Assembly (NCBI RefSeq): GCF_002086815.1
Contig: NZ_MVID01000036.1
Location: 1-64,000 of the forward strand
From: Mycolicibacterium parafortuitum
GTDB taxonomy: Bacteria; Actinomycetota; Actinomycetes; Mycobacteriales; Mycobacteriaceae
DNA length: 64,000 nucleotides
Direction of reading: 5' to 3'
Shown: piece after piece, positions 18,315-26,113 of the stretch
Position numbering within the stretch: position 1 is the stretch's first letter
Layout: each line of letters begins with the position of its first letter
Notes under the pieces: model-generated
The model's input: the letters and a program-made list of their open reading frames with translations, nothing else
Told to the model about the DNA's origin: nothing
Databases searched by the model: none
Program-made: the position numbers and the translations under genes

Positions 18315-19354
18315 GGCGCGACCCCCACCGTCGAGAGGCCCTCGGCCTCGGGCCAGCCCAGGGCGAGGTTCATCGACTGCACAGCCGCTCCTCCGGTTCC
18401 CTTCACGAGATTGTCGATGGCGGCGATCGCGATGAACGTCGAAGCGTCCTCGTCGACCGCGATGGCGAGCTGCGCGGCGTTGCTGCCGGTCACCGCTCCG
18501 GTCTTGGGCAGCTGTCCGTCGGGCAGCAGGTACACGAAAGGCTCGTCGCTGTAGGCCTTCTCGTACGCGGCACGCAGCTCGTCGACGGAGGCCTGGGTGC
18601 GCGCGGTGCACGTCGCGAGGATGCCGCGCGACGTCGGGATCAGCACCGGGGTGAACGACACCGTGACGTCGACGCCGGAGACGCCGCGCAGCCCCTGGGC
18701 GATCTCGGGCGTGTGCCGGTGCTTGCCGCCGATGTTGTAGGCGCGCGCCGAACCGATCACCTCGGAGCCGAGCAGATCCACCTTCGCGGAGCGGCCGGCG
18801 CCCGAGGTGCCGCTGACCGCGACGACGGTGACCGCGGGCTCGACCAGACCCGCGGCCAGGGCGGGCCACAGCGCCAGCAGCGCGGCGGTCGGATAGCAGC
18901 CGGGCACCGCGACCCGCCTGGTCCCGCGCAGCCGGTCCCGGCCCCCGGGGAGTTCGGGCAGGCCGTAGGGCCAGCTGCCGGCGTGCTCGGAGCCGTAGAA
19001 CCGCTCCCAGTCGCCGGCATCGGTGAGCCGGAAGTCGGCACCGCAGTCGATGATCAGGGTGTCCGGGCCCAGTTGCTCGGCCAGGGCTGCCGAATGTCCG
19101 TGCGGCAACGCGAGGAACACCACGTCGTGCCCGGCGAGAATGTCGAGCTCGGTCGGCTCCAAGGTCCGGCCGGCGAGCGGCAGCAGATGCGGATGATGCT
19201 CGGCGAGCAGGGACCCGGCGCTGGCGGCGGCGGTCAGCGCACCGATGGTCAGCCTGCCGTCGGCGTAGGCGGGATGGCCGAGGAGCAGACGAAGGATCTC
19301 GCCTCCTGCATATCCGCTGGCACCGGCGACAGCCACAGAAGTCATGACTACCAT
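18311..19354 (-). CDS. argC: N-acetyl-gamma-glutamyl-phosphate reductase
   Basis: First gene of the arginine operon. A 347-residue NADPH-dependent reductase with the Rossmann motif VAVAGASGYAGGE near the N terminus and catalytic Cys in VAVPGCYPTAALLAL; GGKHRHTPEIAQ supplies the active-site His. The start may be ATG 19354 (MVVMTSVAVAG) or ATG 19345 (MTSVAVAG); neither has a strong Shine-Dalgarno. An ArgR-type palindrome begins 2 bases upstream of the first ATG. Confidence 0.95.
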   Translation of the reverse strand: MVVMTSVAVAGASGYAGGEILRLLLGHPAYADGRLTIGALTAAASAGSLLAEHHPHLLPLAGRTLEPTELDILAGHDVVFLALPHGHSAALAEQLGPDTLIIDCGADFRLTDAGDWERFYGSEHAGSWPYGLPELPGGRDRLRGTRRVAVPGCYPTAALLALWPALAAGLVEPAVTVVAVSGTSGAGRSAKVDLLGSEVIGSARAYNIGGKHRHTPEIAQGLRGVSGVDVTVSFTPVLIPTSRGILATCTARTQASVDELRAAYEKAYSDEPFVYLLPDGQLPKTGAVTGSNAAQLAIAVDEDASTFIAIAAIDNLVKGTGGAAVQSMNLALGWPEAEGLSTVGVAP

Positions 19355-19355
19355 G

Positions 19356-19391
19356 ATGAATGGTTATGCATCGATATGCAAATTCATTATG
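19356..19391 (-). promoter_or_regulatory. ArgR operator overlapping the argC promoter
   Basis: On the minus strand the imperfect palindrome TTGCATATCGATGCAT (19366-19381) matches the roughly 16-base TTGCAT-N4-ATGCAA form of mycobacterial ARG boxes. It is flanked by outer arms ATGAAT (19382-19387) and ATTCAT (19356-19361), each a half site of the E. coli ARG consensus. A -10-like CATAAT sits at 19386-19391. ArgR bound here would block transcription of argCJBDFRGH when arginine is plentiful. Confidence 0.75.
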
Positions 19392-19448
19392 CAGGCCACT
19401 GACAGGCGCCAGAGGTCCCGTCGAACGAGGCGGAGGCGACGACCAAAT

Positions 19449-21944
19449 TCAGCGCTGAACCGCGCCGACCCGCTCCCCGGCAACAGCCACCGCGGCCTCG
19501 CGGGCGGCGCTGGCCTCCTCCTCGGTCAGTGTGCGGTCGGCCGCGCGGAACCGCAGCGCGAGCGCCAGCGACTTCCGTCCCTCGCCGATCTGCGGACCGG
19601 TGTAGACGTCGAAGATCCGGACGTCTTCGAGCAGGTCTCCCGCGCCGGCCCGCACGGCCTCGACGACACTCTGCGCGGCGACGTCCTCGGCGACGACGAG
19701 CGCGACGTCCTGGAACACCGCCGGGAACGGTGAGACCTTGGGCGCGGGAAGGGTTTCGGTGATCGGCACCGCGTCGAGGTCGATCTCGAGGGCGCAGGTC
19801 CCCTTCGGCAGCCCGGTCCGCTCGATCACGGCCGGGTGCAGCTGACCCGCATGACCGACGACGACGTCGCCGAGCAGCACCTCCGCGCACCGTCCCGGAT
19901 GCCACGGCAGGACCTGCGCGGAGCGCAGCGTGAACTCGACGCCCGCGGCGCGACCGATCACCCGCACGGCCTCGAACGCGTCAGCCGCCTCGACGGCACG
20001 CCCGGCACCCCACGGTCCGGCAGCCTCGCGCAGACCCGCCAGCACCGCGGCGACGTGCCGGGGCTGACGTGGCAGCGACGCGTCCAGCGTGGCGATCTCC
20101 TCGTCGGTGGGCCTGCGATCGTTCGGGATCCGCTCGACCGCGCGGGTGTCCGGTGTCGGCTCCACCACCTGGGCGATGGCGAACAGCGCCACGTCCACCG
20201 CACCCCGGGAGACGTTGCGGTGCAACGCTTCCAGCAGTCCCGGCAGCAGGGTTGTCGCCAGGCCGGGCCGGTCGGATTCCAGCGGGTTGAGCACCTTGGT
20301 GGTGTTGCGGCGTGGATCGTCGGCGTCCAGTCCCCACTGGTCGAAGACGCCCGCGGGCAGGAACGGGGTCGGCAGGATCTCGACGAAACCGCTGAGCGCC
20401 AAGGACTTTCCGACCGCACGACGACGCTTCTGGTCCGGTGTGAGACCTCTGCCCGCCGGCGCGCTCGGCAGCACGGACGGGATGAGGTCGAGCCCCTCGA
20501 GGCGCAGCACCTCTTCGACGAGGTCGGCGGGCTGGCGGATGTCGGGGCGCCAGCTCGGCGGGGTCGCGGTCAGCCGGTCGCCGTCGACCTCGACACGGGC
20601 GCCGATCTGCGTCAGCCGCTTCACCGCGGCGCCGGGCGCGTACTCGACGCCCGCGGTTCGGTCGGGCAGGTCGACGGGCATACTCACCGGCGCCGGTGAC
20701 CAGTCGTCGCGCGGCGGATCGCCGCGCCAGTCGGTCAGCGTGGGTTCGACTGTGCCGCCCGCGATCTCGGCCAGCAGTGTCGCGCAGCGATCGAGCGCGG
20801 CGACCGACACCGCGGGATCGACGGTGCGTTCGTAGCGCCGGCCCGCCTCGCTGTGCAGGTGCAGGCGGCGCTGCGTCCGCGACACCGCCGCCGGATCCCA
20901 GACCGCCGCCTCCAGCATGACGTCGGTGGTGCTGTCGCGGACCTCGGTGGTGCCCGCGCCCATCACGCCGCCGATCGCGGCGGTGGCGACGTCGTCGACG
21001 ATCAGCACGTCGACCGGGTCGAGTTTGCGTTCCACGTCGTCGAGGGTCACGACGGTCTCCCCCGGCTCGGCGAACCGGACCCGGAATCCGCCGGTGATCA
21101 GGCTGCGGTCGTGGGCGTGCATCGGATGCCCGAGCTCGAGCATCACGTAGTTCGTCACATCCACCGCCGGCGAGATCGCCCGGATCCCGCTGAGCACCAG
21201 GCGCCGTTGCAACCACCACGGTGACACGGCCTTCGGGTCGATGCCGGTCACGGGGCGCAGCCCGAACCGCTGCACACCGGTGCCCGGATCGATGGTCACC
21301 GGCAACGCCTCGCCGGTGGCGGGCAGCGGGGTGACGTCGGCGGGGTCGACGTAGTCGAGGTCGAACGCGTTGGAGATCTCGCGTGCCAGCCCCCGCACCG
21401 ACAGGCAGTAGCCGCGGTCGGGGGTGATCGCGAGGTGGAACACCACGTCGTCGAGGCCCAGTACGCCGTGCGCGGGAGTTCCGGGTTCGGCGGTGCCCGG
21501 CGGCAGCACCAGGATCCCGGAGTGGTCCGAGCCGAGGTTGAGTTCGGACACCGAGCAGATCATGCCGTCGGAGGTGCGCCCGTAGGTCTTGCGGGTCGCG
21601 ATGGTGAAATCGCCGGGCAGCACGGTGCCGGGCAGCGCGACGACCACCAGGTCACCGACCGCGAAGTTGGTTGCCCCGCAGACGATGTCGCGCGGCGCCC
21701 CGTCGAGGTTCTCGGATCCGACGTCGACCTTGCACGCTCGGATCGGCTTCTTGAACTCGGTGAGTTCCTCGATCTCGACGACGCGGCCGATGGTCAGCGG
21801 ACCACTGACCGGGCCGACCGGGATGATCTCCTCGACCTCGTGCCCGATGCGGATCAGCGCCTGCTCGAGCTCCTCGGCAGAGACGTCCCAGCCGGGCGCG
21901 CCGGCCTGGACGGTGTCACGCAGCCAGCTGTACGGAACGCGCAT
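19449..21944 (-). CDS. pheT: Phenylalanyl-tRNA synthetase beta subunit
   Basis: An 831-residue beta subunit of the (alpha-beta)2 PheRS. The N-terminal OB-fold tRNA-binding module (about 40-150), B3/B4 editing region (about 210-390), B5 domain, catalytic-like core (about 480-690) and C-terminal ferredoxin-like anticodon-binding domain (VFQDVALVVAEDV, LEDVRIFDVYTGPQIGEGRKSLAL) are in the normal order. The ATG shares one base with the pheS stop (TGATG), matching coupled synthesis of the two subunits. Confidence 0.97.
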   Translation of the reverse strand: MRVPYSWLRDTVQAGAPGWDVSAEELEQALIRIGHEVEEIIPVGPVSGPLTIGRVVEIEELTEFKKPIRACKVDVGSENLDGAPRDIVCGATNFAVGDLVVVALPGTVLPGDFTIATRKTYGRTSDGMICSVSELNLGSDHSGILVLPPGTAEPGTPAHGVLGLDDVVFHLAITPDRGYCLSVRGLAREISNAFDLDYVDPADVTPLPATGEALPVTIDPGTGVQRFGLRPVTGIDPKAVSPWWLQRRLVLSGIRAISPAVDVTNYVMLELGHPMHAHDRSLITGGFRVRFAEPGETVVTLDDVERKLDPVDVLIVDDVATAAIGGVMGAGTTEVRDSTTDVMLEAAVWDPAAVSRTQRRLHLHSEAGRRYERTVDPAVSVAALDRCATLLAEIAGGTVEPTLTDWRGDPPRDDWSPAPVSMPVDLPDRTAGVEYAPGAAVKRLTQIGARVEVDGDRLTATPPSWRPDIRQPADLVEEVLRLEGLDLIPSVLPSAPAGRGLTPDQKRRRAVGKSLALSGFVEILPTPFLPAGVFDQWGLDADDPRRNTTKVLNPLESDRPGLATTLLPGLLEALHRNVSRGAVDVALFAIAQVVEPTPDTRAVERIPNDRRPTDEEIATLDASLPRQPRHVAAVLAGLREAAGPWGAGRAVEAADAFEAVRVIGRAAGVEFTLRSAQVLPWHPGRCAEVLLGDVVVGHAGQLHPAVIERTGLPKGTCALEIDLDAVPITETLPAPKVSPFPAVFQDVALVVAEDVAAQSVVEAVRAGAGDLLEDVRIFDVYTGPQIGEGRKSLALALRFRAADRTLTEEEASAAREAAVAVAGERVGAVQR

Positions 21945-22987
21945 CAGGCCCCCACTCCGAACGGCAACGAGAACCGGACGTCACCCTCGACCATGTCGCG
22001 CATGTCGGGGATGCCGTTGCGGAACTGCAGGGTGCGTTCCAGGCCCATGCCGAACGCGAAGCCCGAATACACGTCCGGGTCGATACCGCACGCGCGCAAC
22101 ACATTCGGGTTGACCATGCCGCAACCGCCCCATTCCACCCAGCCGGGCCCGCCCTTCTTGTCCGGGAACCAGATGTCGACCTCGGCCGACGGTTCGGTGA
22201 ACGGGAAGAAGTGCGGCCGGAACCGGGTCCGCCCCTCCGGCCCGAACTCCGAGCGCGCCAGTGCGTCCAGCGTGCCGCGCAGATTGGCCATGGTCAGCCC
22301 CTTGTCCACGGCGAGCCCTTCGACCTGGTGGAACACCGGGGTGTGGGTGGAGTCGAGCTCGTCGGTGCGGAAGGTGCGCCCCATCGCCACGATGTAGACG
22401 GGCAGGTCACGTTCGAGCAGGGCCCGGATCTGCACCGGCGAGGTGTGGGTGCGCAGCACCTGCCGCGACCCCTCGGGCGCGACCTGGAACGTGTCCTGCT
22501 CGCTGCGCGCGGGATGGTCGGGAGGGAAGTTCAGTGCGTCGAAGTTGAACTGCTCGGTCTCGACCTCGGGCCCCTCGGCCACCTCCCAGCCCATCGCGAC
22601 GAACGTGTCGGCGATGCGCTCGGACAGGATGGTGATCGGGTGCCGCGCGCCGACCGGCTGCCGCGTCGACGGCAGCGTGACGTCGATGCGCTCGGCGACC
22701 AGCACGGCGGCGTCCCGCTCGGCGCGCAGTGCCGCCAGACGCTCGTCGTACGCGGCCTGCGCACCGGTGCGCGCCACGTTGACGCGTTTGCCCGCATCGG
22801 CGCGCTCGGCCTTCGGCAGCGCGCCGAGCGCCTGCCGGGCGAGCGCGATCGGCGACCGGTCCCCGAGGTGCTCGGTCTTGGCTTTCGCGAGCTCGTCGAG
22901 GCTGGACGCCGCGTCGAACGCACGCCGGGCTGCGCTGACCGCTTCGGCCAGCGCGTTGTCTGAGAGGTCCACAGGCTGATCAGCCAC
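21944..22987 (-). CDS. pheS: Phenylalanyl-tRNA synthetase alpha subunit
   Basis: A 347-residue catalytic alpha subunit: N-terminal coiled-coil (about 5-90) and class II core with motif 1 around HPITILSERIADTFVAMG, motif 2 FRTDELDSTHTPVFHQVEG and motif 3 SGFAFGMGLERTL. The phenylalanine-specificity loop EWGGCGMV contains Gly/Cys positions. I chose the GTG at 22987, which lies 6 bases after a TAGGAT hexamer, suggesting a leaderless transcript. I see no T-box upstream. Confidence 0.97.
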   Translation of the reverse strand: MADQPVDLSDNALAEAVSAARRAFDAASSLDELAKAKTEHLGDRSPIALARQALGALPKAERADAGKRVNVARTGAQAAYDERLAALRAERDAAVLVAERIDVTLPSTRQPVGARHPITILSERIADTFVAMGWEVAEGPEVETEQFNFDALNFPPDHPARSEQDTFQVAPEGSRQVLRTHTSPVQIRALLERDLPVYIVAMGRTFRTDELDSTHTPVFHQVEGLAVDKGLTMANLRGTLDALARSEFGPEGRTRFRPHFFPFTEPSAEVDIWFPDKKGGPGWVEWGGCGMVNPNVLRACGIDPDVYSGFAFGMGLERTLQFRNGIPDMRDMVEGDVRFSLPFGVGA

Positions 22988-22993
22988 CCGGCC

Positions 22994-22999
22994 ATCCTA
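22994..22999 (-). promoter_or_regulatory. -10 element of leaderless pheST mRNA
   Basis: TAGGAT (minus strand) ends 6 bases before the GTG of pheS, so transcription would begin at or next to the start codon. No Shine-Dalgarno is present. This fits the leaderless pattern common in mycobacteria. Confidence 0.6.
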
Positions 23000-23047
23000 G
23001 GGGACGCGTTCGGGCGCACTTCGCCTGCATTTGGCACTCGTCGGCGA

Positions 23048-23053
23048 TACCCT
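23048..23053 (+). promoter_or_regulatory. -10 element upstream of a small leaderless reading frame
   Basis: TACCCT ends 6 bases before the ATG at 23060. That ATG opens a 22-codon frame rather than the annotated-type gene, so transcription probably begins at the small frame. Confidence 0.5.
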
Positions 23054-23059
23054 CGCGCG

Positions 23060-23128
23060 ATGGTGATCCGGCTCTCCATCCGTCGACACCGCCTGCGGGT
23101 TTCCGCGGTCCGGCCGGGTGACAGGTGA
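23060..23128 (+). CDS. Putative leaderless small upstream ORF (22 aa)
   Basis: A 22-codon frame beginning MVIRLSIRRHRLRV and ending PGDR, very basic (seven Arg). It starts 6 bases after TACCCT, and its TGA overlaps the GTG of the bestrophin-like gene as GTGA. Mycobacteria are known to translate many short leaderless frames that deliver ribosomes to a downstream start lacking a Shine-Dalgarno. The sequence gives position and overlap only; expression and any function of the peptide are inference. Confidence 0.45.
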   Translation: MVIRLSIRRHRLRVSAVRPGDR

Positions 23129-24012
23129 TCAGATCGGTGGGCCCGGCCGGGCCGGTCAAGGTGTCGGCGCGGGTGATCTGGGCGCTGCGTGTCGACCTGC
23201 TGGTCATGGTCACCGTGGCAGCGGTGATGGCGCCCATCCCGGACTCGCTGCAGGACGAGAACGCCACCGCGGTGCTGTCCGTGCTCGGCATCTGCGCGAC
23301 GATCTTCATCGGCTTCCGCAACAGCAACGCCTACAGCCGATGGTGGGAGGCGCGCACGCTGTGGGGCGGGGTGATCATCAACGACCGGGCGCTCGACAAC
23401 GACCTCGTCAGCCTCGACGATGGTTCACCGGCGATGGCCCCGGTCCTGGATCGTCTGCGCCGGCGCCAGGTCAGGCACGCCTGGCAACTGGCCGCCGAGC
23501 TGCGCGGGGTGCGGCCCCCGGCCGGCGTCACCGATCTGACCCCGGAGGATCCCGCCGAGATCAGCGCCACCGAACTCCTCACCCGACAGGCCCACGACGT
23601 CCAGCTGCTCGCGCGCGACGGGCACATCGACTCGCAGAGCCGGATGATGCTGATGTCGCTCAACACCGCGGTGGTGACTGCGCAGAGCGGGCTGGAACGC
23701 ATCCGCAACCAGCCGATCCCGGTCCACTACGACGGTTTCATCCGACTGCTGGCGTGGGTTTTCGCGATCGTGGCGTTCAACCGGCTCGACGCCGCCAGCC
23801 ACCATCCCGGCAGCATCGCGATCGGGCTGGTGATCATGGCGGTGTTCATCACCGCAGAACGGTTGGGACACTTCATCGAAGAGCCGATGAGCAACCGGAT
23901 CTTCGACCTGCCGCTGTACCGGTTCTGCGCGACGATCACCGGGAATCTCCTGGGGCCCGATCACCCGCTGGCGCAGCCCCGCGAGGACGCGAAGGCCACC
24001 GTCTGGATGTGA
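23125..24012 (+). CDS. Bestrophin-like (UPF0187/YneE family) membrane channel
   Basis: A 295-residue integral membrane protein of the bacterial bestrophin family, which form pentameric ion channels. The diagnostic block FRNSNAYSRWWEAR (about residues 64-77) follows the second hydrophobic segment; further segments lie near 30-45, 207-225 and 232-250, and the conserved LGHFIEEPMSNRIFDLPL is near the C terminus. The start is GTG 23125, overlapping the stop of a small upstream frame; there is no Shine-Dalgarno. Ion selectivity cannot be read from the sequence. In M. tuberculosis Rv1648, also a membrane protein, lies at this place beside pheST. Confidence 0.88.
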   Translation: MIRSVGPAGPVKVSARVIWALRVDLLVMVTVAAVMAPIPDSLQDENATAVLSVLGICATIFIGFRNSNAYSRWWEARTLWGGVIINDRALDNDLVSLDDGSPAMAPVLDRLRRRQVRHAWQLAAELRGVRPPAGVTDLTPEDPAEISATELLTRQAHDVQLLARDGHIDSQSRMMLMSLNTAVVTAQSGLERIRNQPIPVHYDGFIRLLAWVFAIVAFNRLDAASHHPGSIAIGLVIMAVFITAERLGHFIEEPMSNRIFDLPLYRFCATITGNLLGPDHPLAQPREDAKATVWM

Positions 24013-24024
24013 CCGGCCTGGCTG

Positions 24025-24888
24025 TCAGTACACCTGGTCCCCGTCGTCCCCGCTGACCGCCCGCTGGTATCGCGTCCTGAGCCGGTACATGGTGAAGTCG
24101 GCGGGCACCCCGTCGGGTTTGGGCGCGAACACCTGCCGGCGCAGCTTCTTCGCCGTCACCCCGAGTGCGTCGAGTTCCCCGTCGGGAATCCGTTCCAGCG
24201 TCGCCTCCGACACCACCAGTTCGCCGCGGGTGGCCCGCTCCATCACCCGCGCCGCGAGGTTGACGTCGATGCCGAGCCAGTCCGAACCGATCCGTTGCGG
24301 ACGTCCGGTGTGGACGCCGACCCGCATCCGGGGTGTGTAGCCGTCCACGTCAACGAGTTTCACGGCGCGCCGGGCCTCGACGGCCGCGGCCACGGCGGTG
24401 ATCGGATCGGTGAAGACCGCCATCAGACCGTCCCCCATCCGTTTGACGATGTGCCCGCCGGCTTCCAAAAGCGGCGGCTCGACGACCTGCGAGACACGGC
24501 GCAGCAGGCGCAGCGTGGCGTCGTCGCCGGCGTCGAGCGACCAGGCCGAGAAACCCACCAGGTCGGTGAACACCAGGGTGGCCTCGGCATTGGCCGGGCG
24601 GCCGGAGACCCGTTCGGTCAGCGCCTGCCACACCTGCAGCGCTCCGAGGCTCACCTCACGGGTCGCGGCGTTGCGCTCCAGCAGCCGGTCGGCGGCGCGG
24701 GCCGCGGCCCGGGGACCGCCGACCCCGTCGACCGACAACGGGTCGCCGAATTCGGGGTCACCGGGCAGGGCGCGGCGGGTGCGCCGGAGGAACGAGACCA
24801 CGCCGTCGTGGTGGTTGACACTCCTGAACCACGACAGCGGCCCGCCAGGCCGCCCGCCCTCTGGCTCACCCGGCGGCTCATCCTCCAC
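24025..24888 (-). CDS. Class III adenylate cyclase (Rv1647-like)
   Basis: A 287-residue soluble cyclase producing cAMP. All catalytic positions are visible: metal-binding Asp109 (VFTDLVGFSAW) and Asp153 (MGDGLMAVF), adenine-selecting Lys149 and Asp203 (GSDWLGIDVN), and transition-state Asn210 and Arg214 (NLAARVMER). Residues 1-95 form an N-terminal region with a helical stretch. The GTG at 24888 lies 7 bases after TAGGCT, a leaderless arrangement. Position next to pheST matches Rv1647. It converges with the bestrophin-like gene, 12 bases between stops. Confidence 0.93.
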   Translation of the reverse strand: MEDEPPGEPEGGRPGGPLSWFRSVNHHDGVVSFLRRTRRALPGDPEFGDPLSVDGVGGPRAAARAADRLLERNAATREVSLGALQVWQALTERVSGRPANAEATLVFTDLVGFSAWSLDAGDDATLRLLRRVSQVVEPPLLEAGGHIVKRMGDGLMAVFTDPITAVAAAVEARRAVKLVDVDGYTPRMRVGVHTGRPQRIGSDWLGIDVNLAARVMERATRGELVVSEATLERIPDGELDALGVTAKKLRRQVFAPKPDGVPADFTMYRLRTRYQRAVSGDDGDQVY

Positions 24889-24895
24889 GGCGTCA

Positions 24896-24901
24896 AGCCT
24901 A
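24896..24901 (-). promoter_or_regulatory. -10 element of leaderless cyclase mRNA
   Basis: TAGGCT on the minus strand, 7 bases before the GTG at 24888. A GGAGGA occurs just inside the coding region, not before it, so a leaderless start is the simplest reading. Confidence 0.55.
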
Positions 24902-24998
24902 AACGAGCGCCGAATCCGGGTTAAACAGCCAGGTCACGCACGGATGGCACCACGGTGGAATCTCCGTAACAGCCCGGCCGCGCCGACCCGATTTCGTA

Positions 24999-25024
24999 GA
25001 CAACGAGTGTTGTCAAGCTTATCT
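24999..25024 (+). promoter_or_regulatory. Perfect palindrome (operator-like) and -10 of the oxygenase gene
   Basis: GACAACGAGTGTTGTC (24999-25014) is a perfect 6-4-6 inverted repeat, the size expected for a dimeric TetR-type regulator. TTATCT follows at 25019-25024 as a plausible -10, placing the palindrome where bound protein would block RNA polymerase. No regulator gene lies next to it; the 134-base stretch to the divergent cyclase holds nothing else I recognise. Confidence 0.55.
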
Positions 25025-25032
25025 TGGGAAGG

Positions 25033-26109
25033 GTGCGATCAAAGGCGATGGCAAACACTTCCCCGGGCGCCGGTTCTGGCGCCGACGCGTCCGAATCCTC
25101 CGTCGTTCCCGACGATTTCCCGCTCGGGCCCGACTCCCTGACATGGAAATACTTCGGCGACGTCCGCACCGGCATGCTCGGGGTGTGGATCGGCGCGATC
25201 CAGAACATGTACCCGCAGCTGGGCGCCGGCGTCGAGGACCACTCGATCCTGCTGCGTGAACCGCTGCAGCGGGTCGCCCGGTCGGTCTACCCGATCATGG
25301 GCGTGGTGTACGACGGCGACCGCGCCGCCGAGACCGGGGCGCAGATCCGCGGCTACCACCAGACCATCAAGGGCGTGGACGGCGAGGGCAGGCGCTACCA
25401 CGCACTGAACCCCGACACCTTCTACTGGGCGCACGCGACGTTCTTCATGCTGATCATCAAGACCGCCGAGTACTTCTGCGGCGGTCTCACCGAGGCCGAG
25501 AAACATCAGCTGTTCGACGAGCACGTGCAGTGGTACCGGATGTACGGGATGAGCATGAAACCGGTGCCCGAGTCGTGGGAGGCGTTCTGCGAGTACTGGG
25601 ATCGCAAGTGCCGCGAGGAGTTGGAGATCAACCGCGCGACGCTGGACATCTTCGAGATGCGGATCCCGAAACCGTGGTTCGTGCTGATGCCGACCCCGGT
25701 GTGGGACCAGATGTTCAAACCGATGATCGGCGCCCAGCGCTGGATCGCCGCCGGCGTGTTCGACCCGGTGGTGCGCGAGCGGGCCGGACTGCGGTGGACG
25801 CCCGGCGACGAGGTCGTGCTGCGGCTGTTCGGCAAAGCCGTCGAGCTGGCGTTCGCCGCCGTGCCGGACGAGATCCGGCTGCACCCCCGCGCCGTGGCGG
25901 CCTACCGCCGGGCCGAGGGCAAGATCCCCGCCGACGCCCCGCTGGTGGAGGCGCCGGCGTTCATGGCGCCGCCACGCGACCGCCGGAACATGCCGATGCA
26001 CTACCTGCCGCCGCACAAATCGTTGCTCGACAAGGTCGGCTCGCTGGTGCACACGACGTTCTCTTTGGCGGGGCGGCGTCCGGCGCGCGGAACCGGTAAG
26101 GCAGCCTAG
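25033..26109 (+). CDS. MpaB/DUF2236-family oxygenase-like protein
   Basis: A protein of about 355-358 residues of the oxygenase-MpaB (DUF2236) family, relatives of the b-type-haem rubber oxygenase Lcp. Family blocks include EPLQRVARSVYPIMGVVYD, ALNPDTFYWAHATFF (Trp/His helix) and KPWFVLMPTPVWDQ. The start is uncertain: GTG 25033 lies 8 bases after a -10-like TTATCT, and ATG 25048 gives MANTSPGAG. It precedes an acyl-CoA dehydrogenase by 4 bases and is surely cotranscribed. M. tuberculosis Rv1645c is a relative in the same neighbourhood. The substrate is unknown. Confidence 0.85.
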   Translation: MRSKAMANTSPGAGSGADASESSVVPDDFPLGPDSLTWKYFGDVRTGMLGVWIGAIQNMYPQLGAGVEDHSILLREPLQRVARSVYPIMGVVYDGDRAAETGAQIRGYHQTIKGVDGEGRRYHALNPDTFYWAHATFFMLIIKTAEYFCGGLTEAEKHQLFDEHVQWYRMYGMSMKPVPESWEAFCEYWDRKCREELEINRATLDIFEMRIPKPWFVLMPTPVWDQMFKPMIGAQRWIAAGVFDPVVRERAGLRWTPGDEVVLRLFGKAVELAFAAVPDEIRLHPRAVAAYRRAEGKIPADAPLVEAPAFMAPPRDRRNMPMHYLPPHKSLLDKVGSLVHTTFSLAGRRPARGTGKAA

Positions 26110-26113
26110 GCAC

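Noticed and set aside
19392..22987. T-box or phenylalanine attenuator for pheST
   Set aside because: The pheS start lies 6 bases after a -10, leaving no room for a leader, and no terminator/antiterminator pair is seen.
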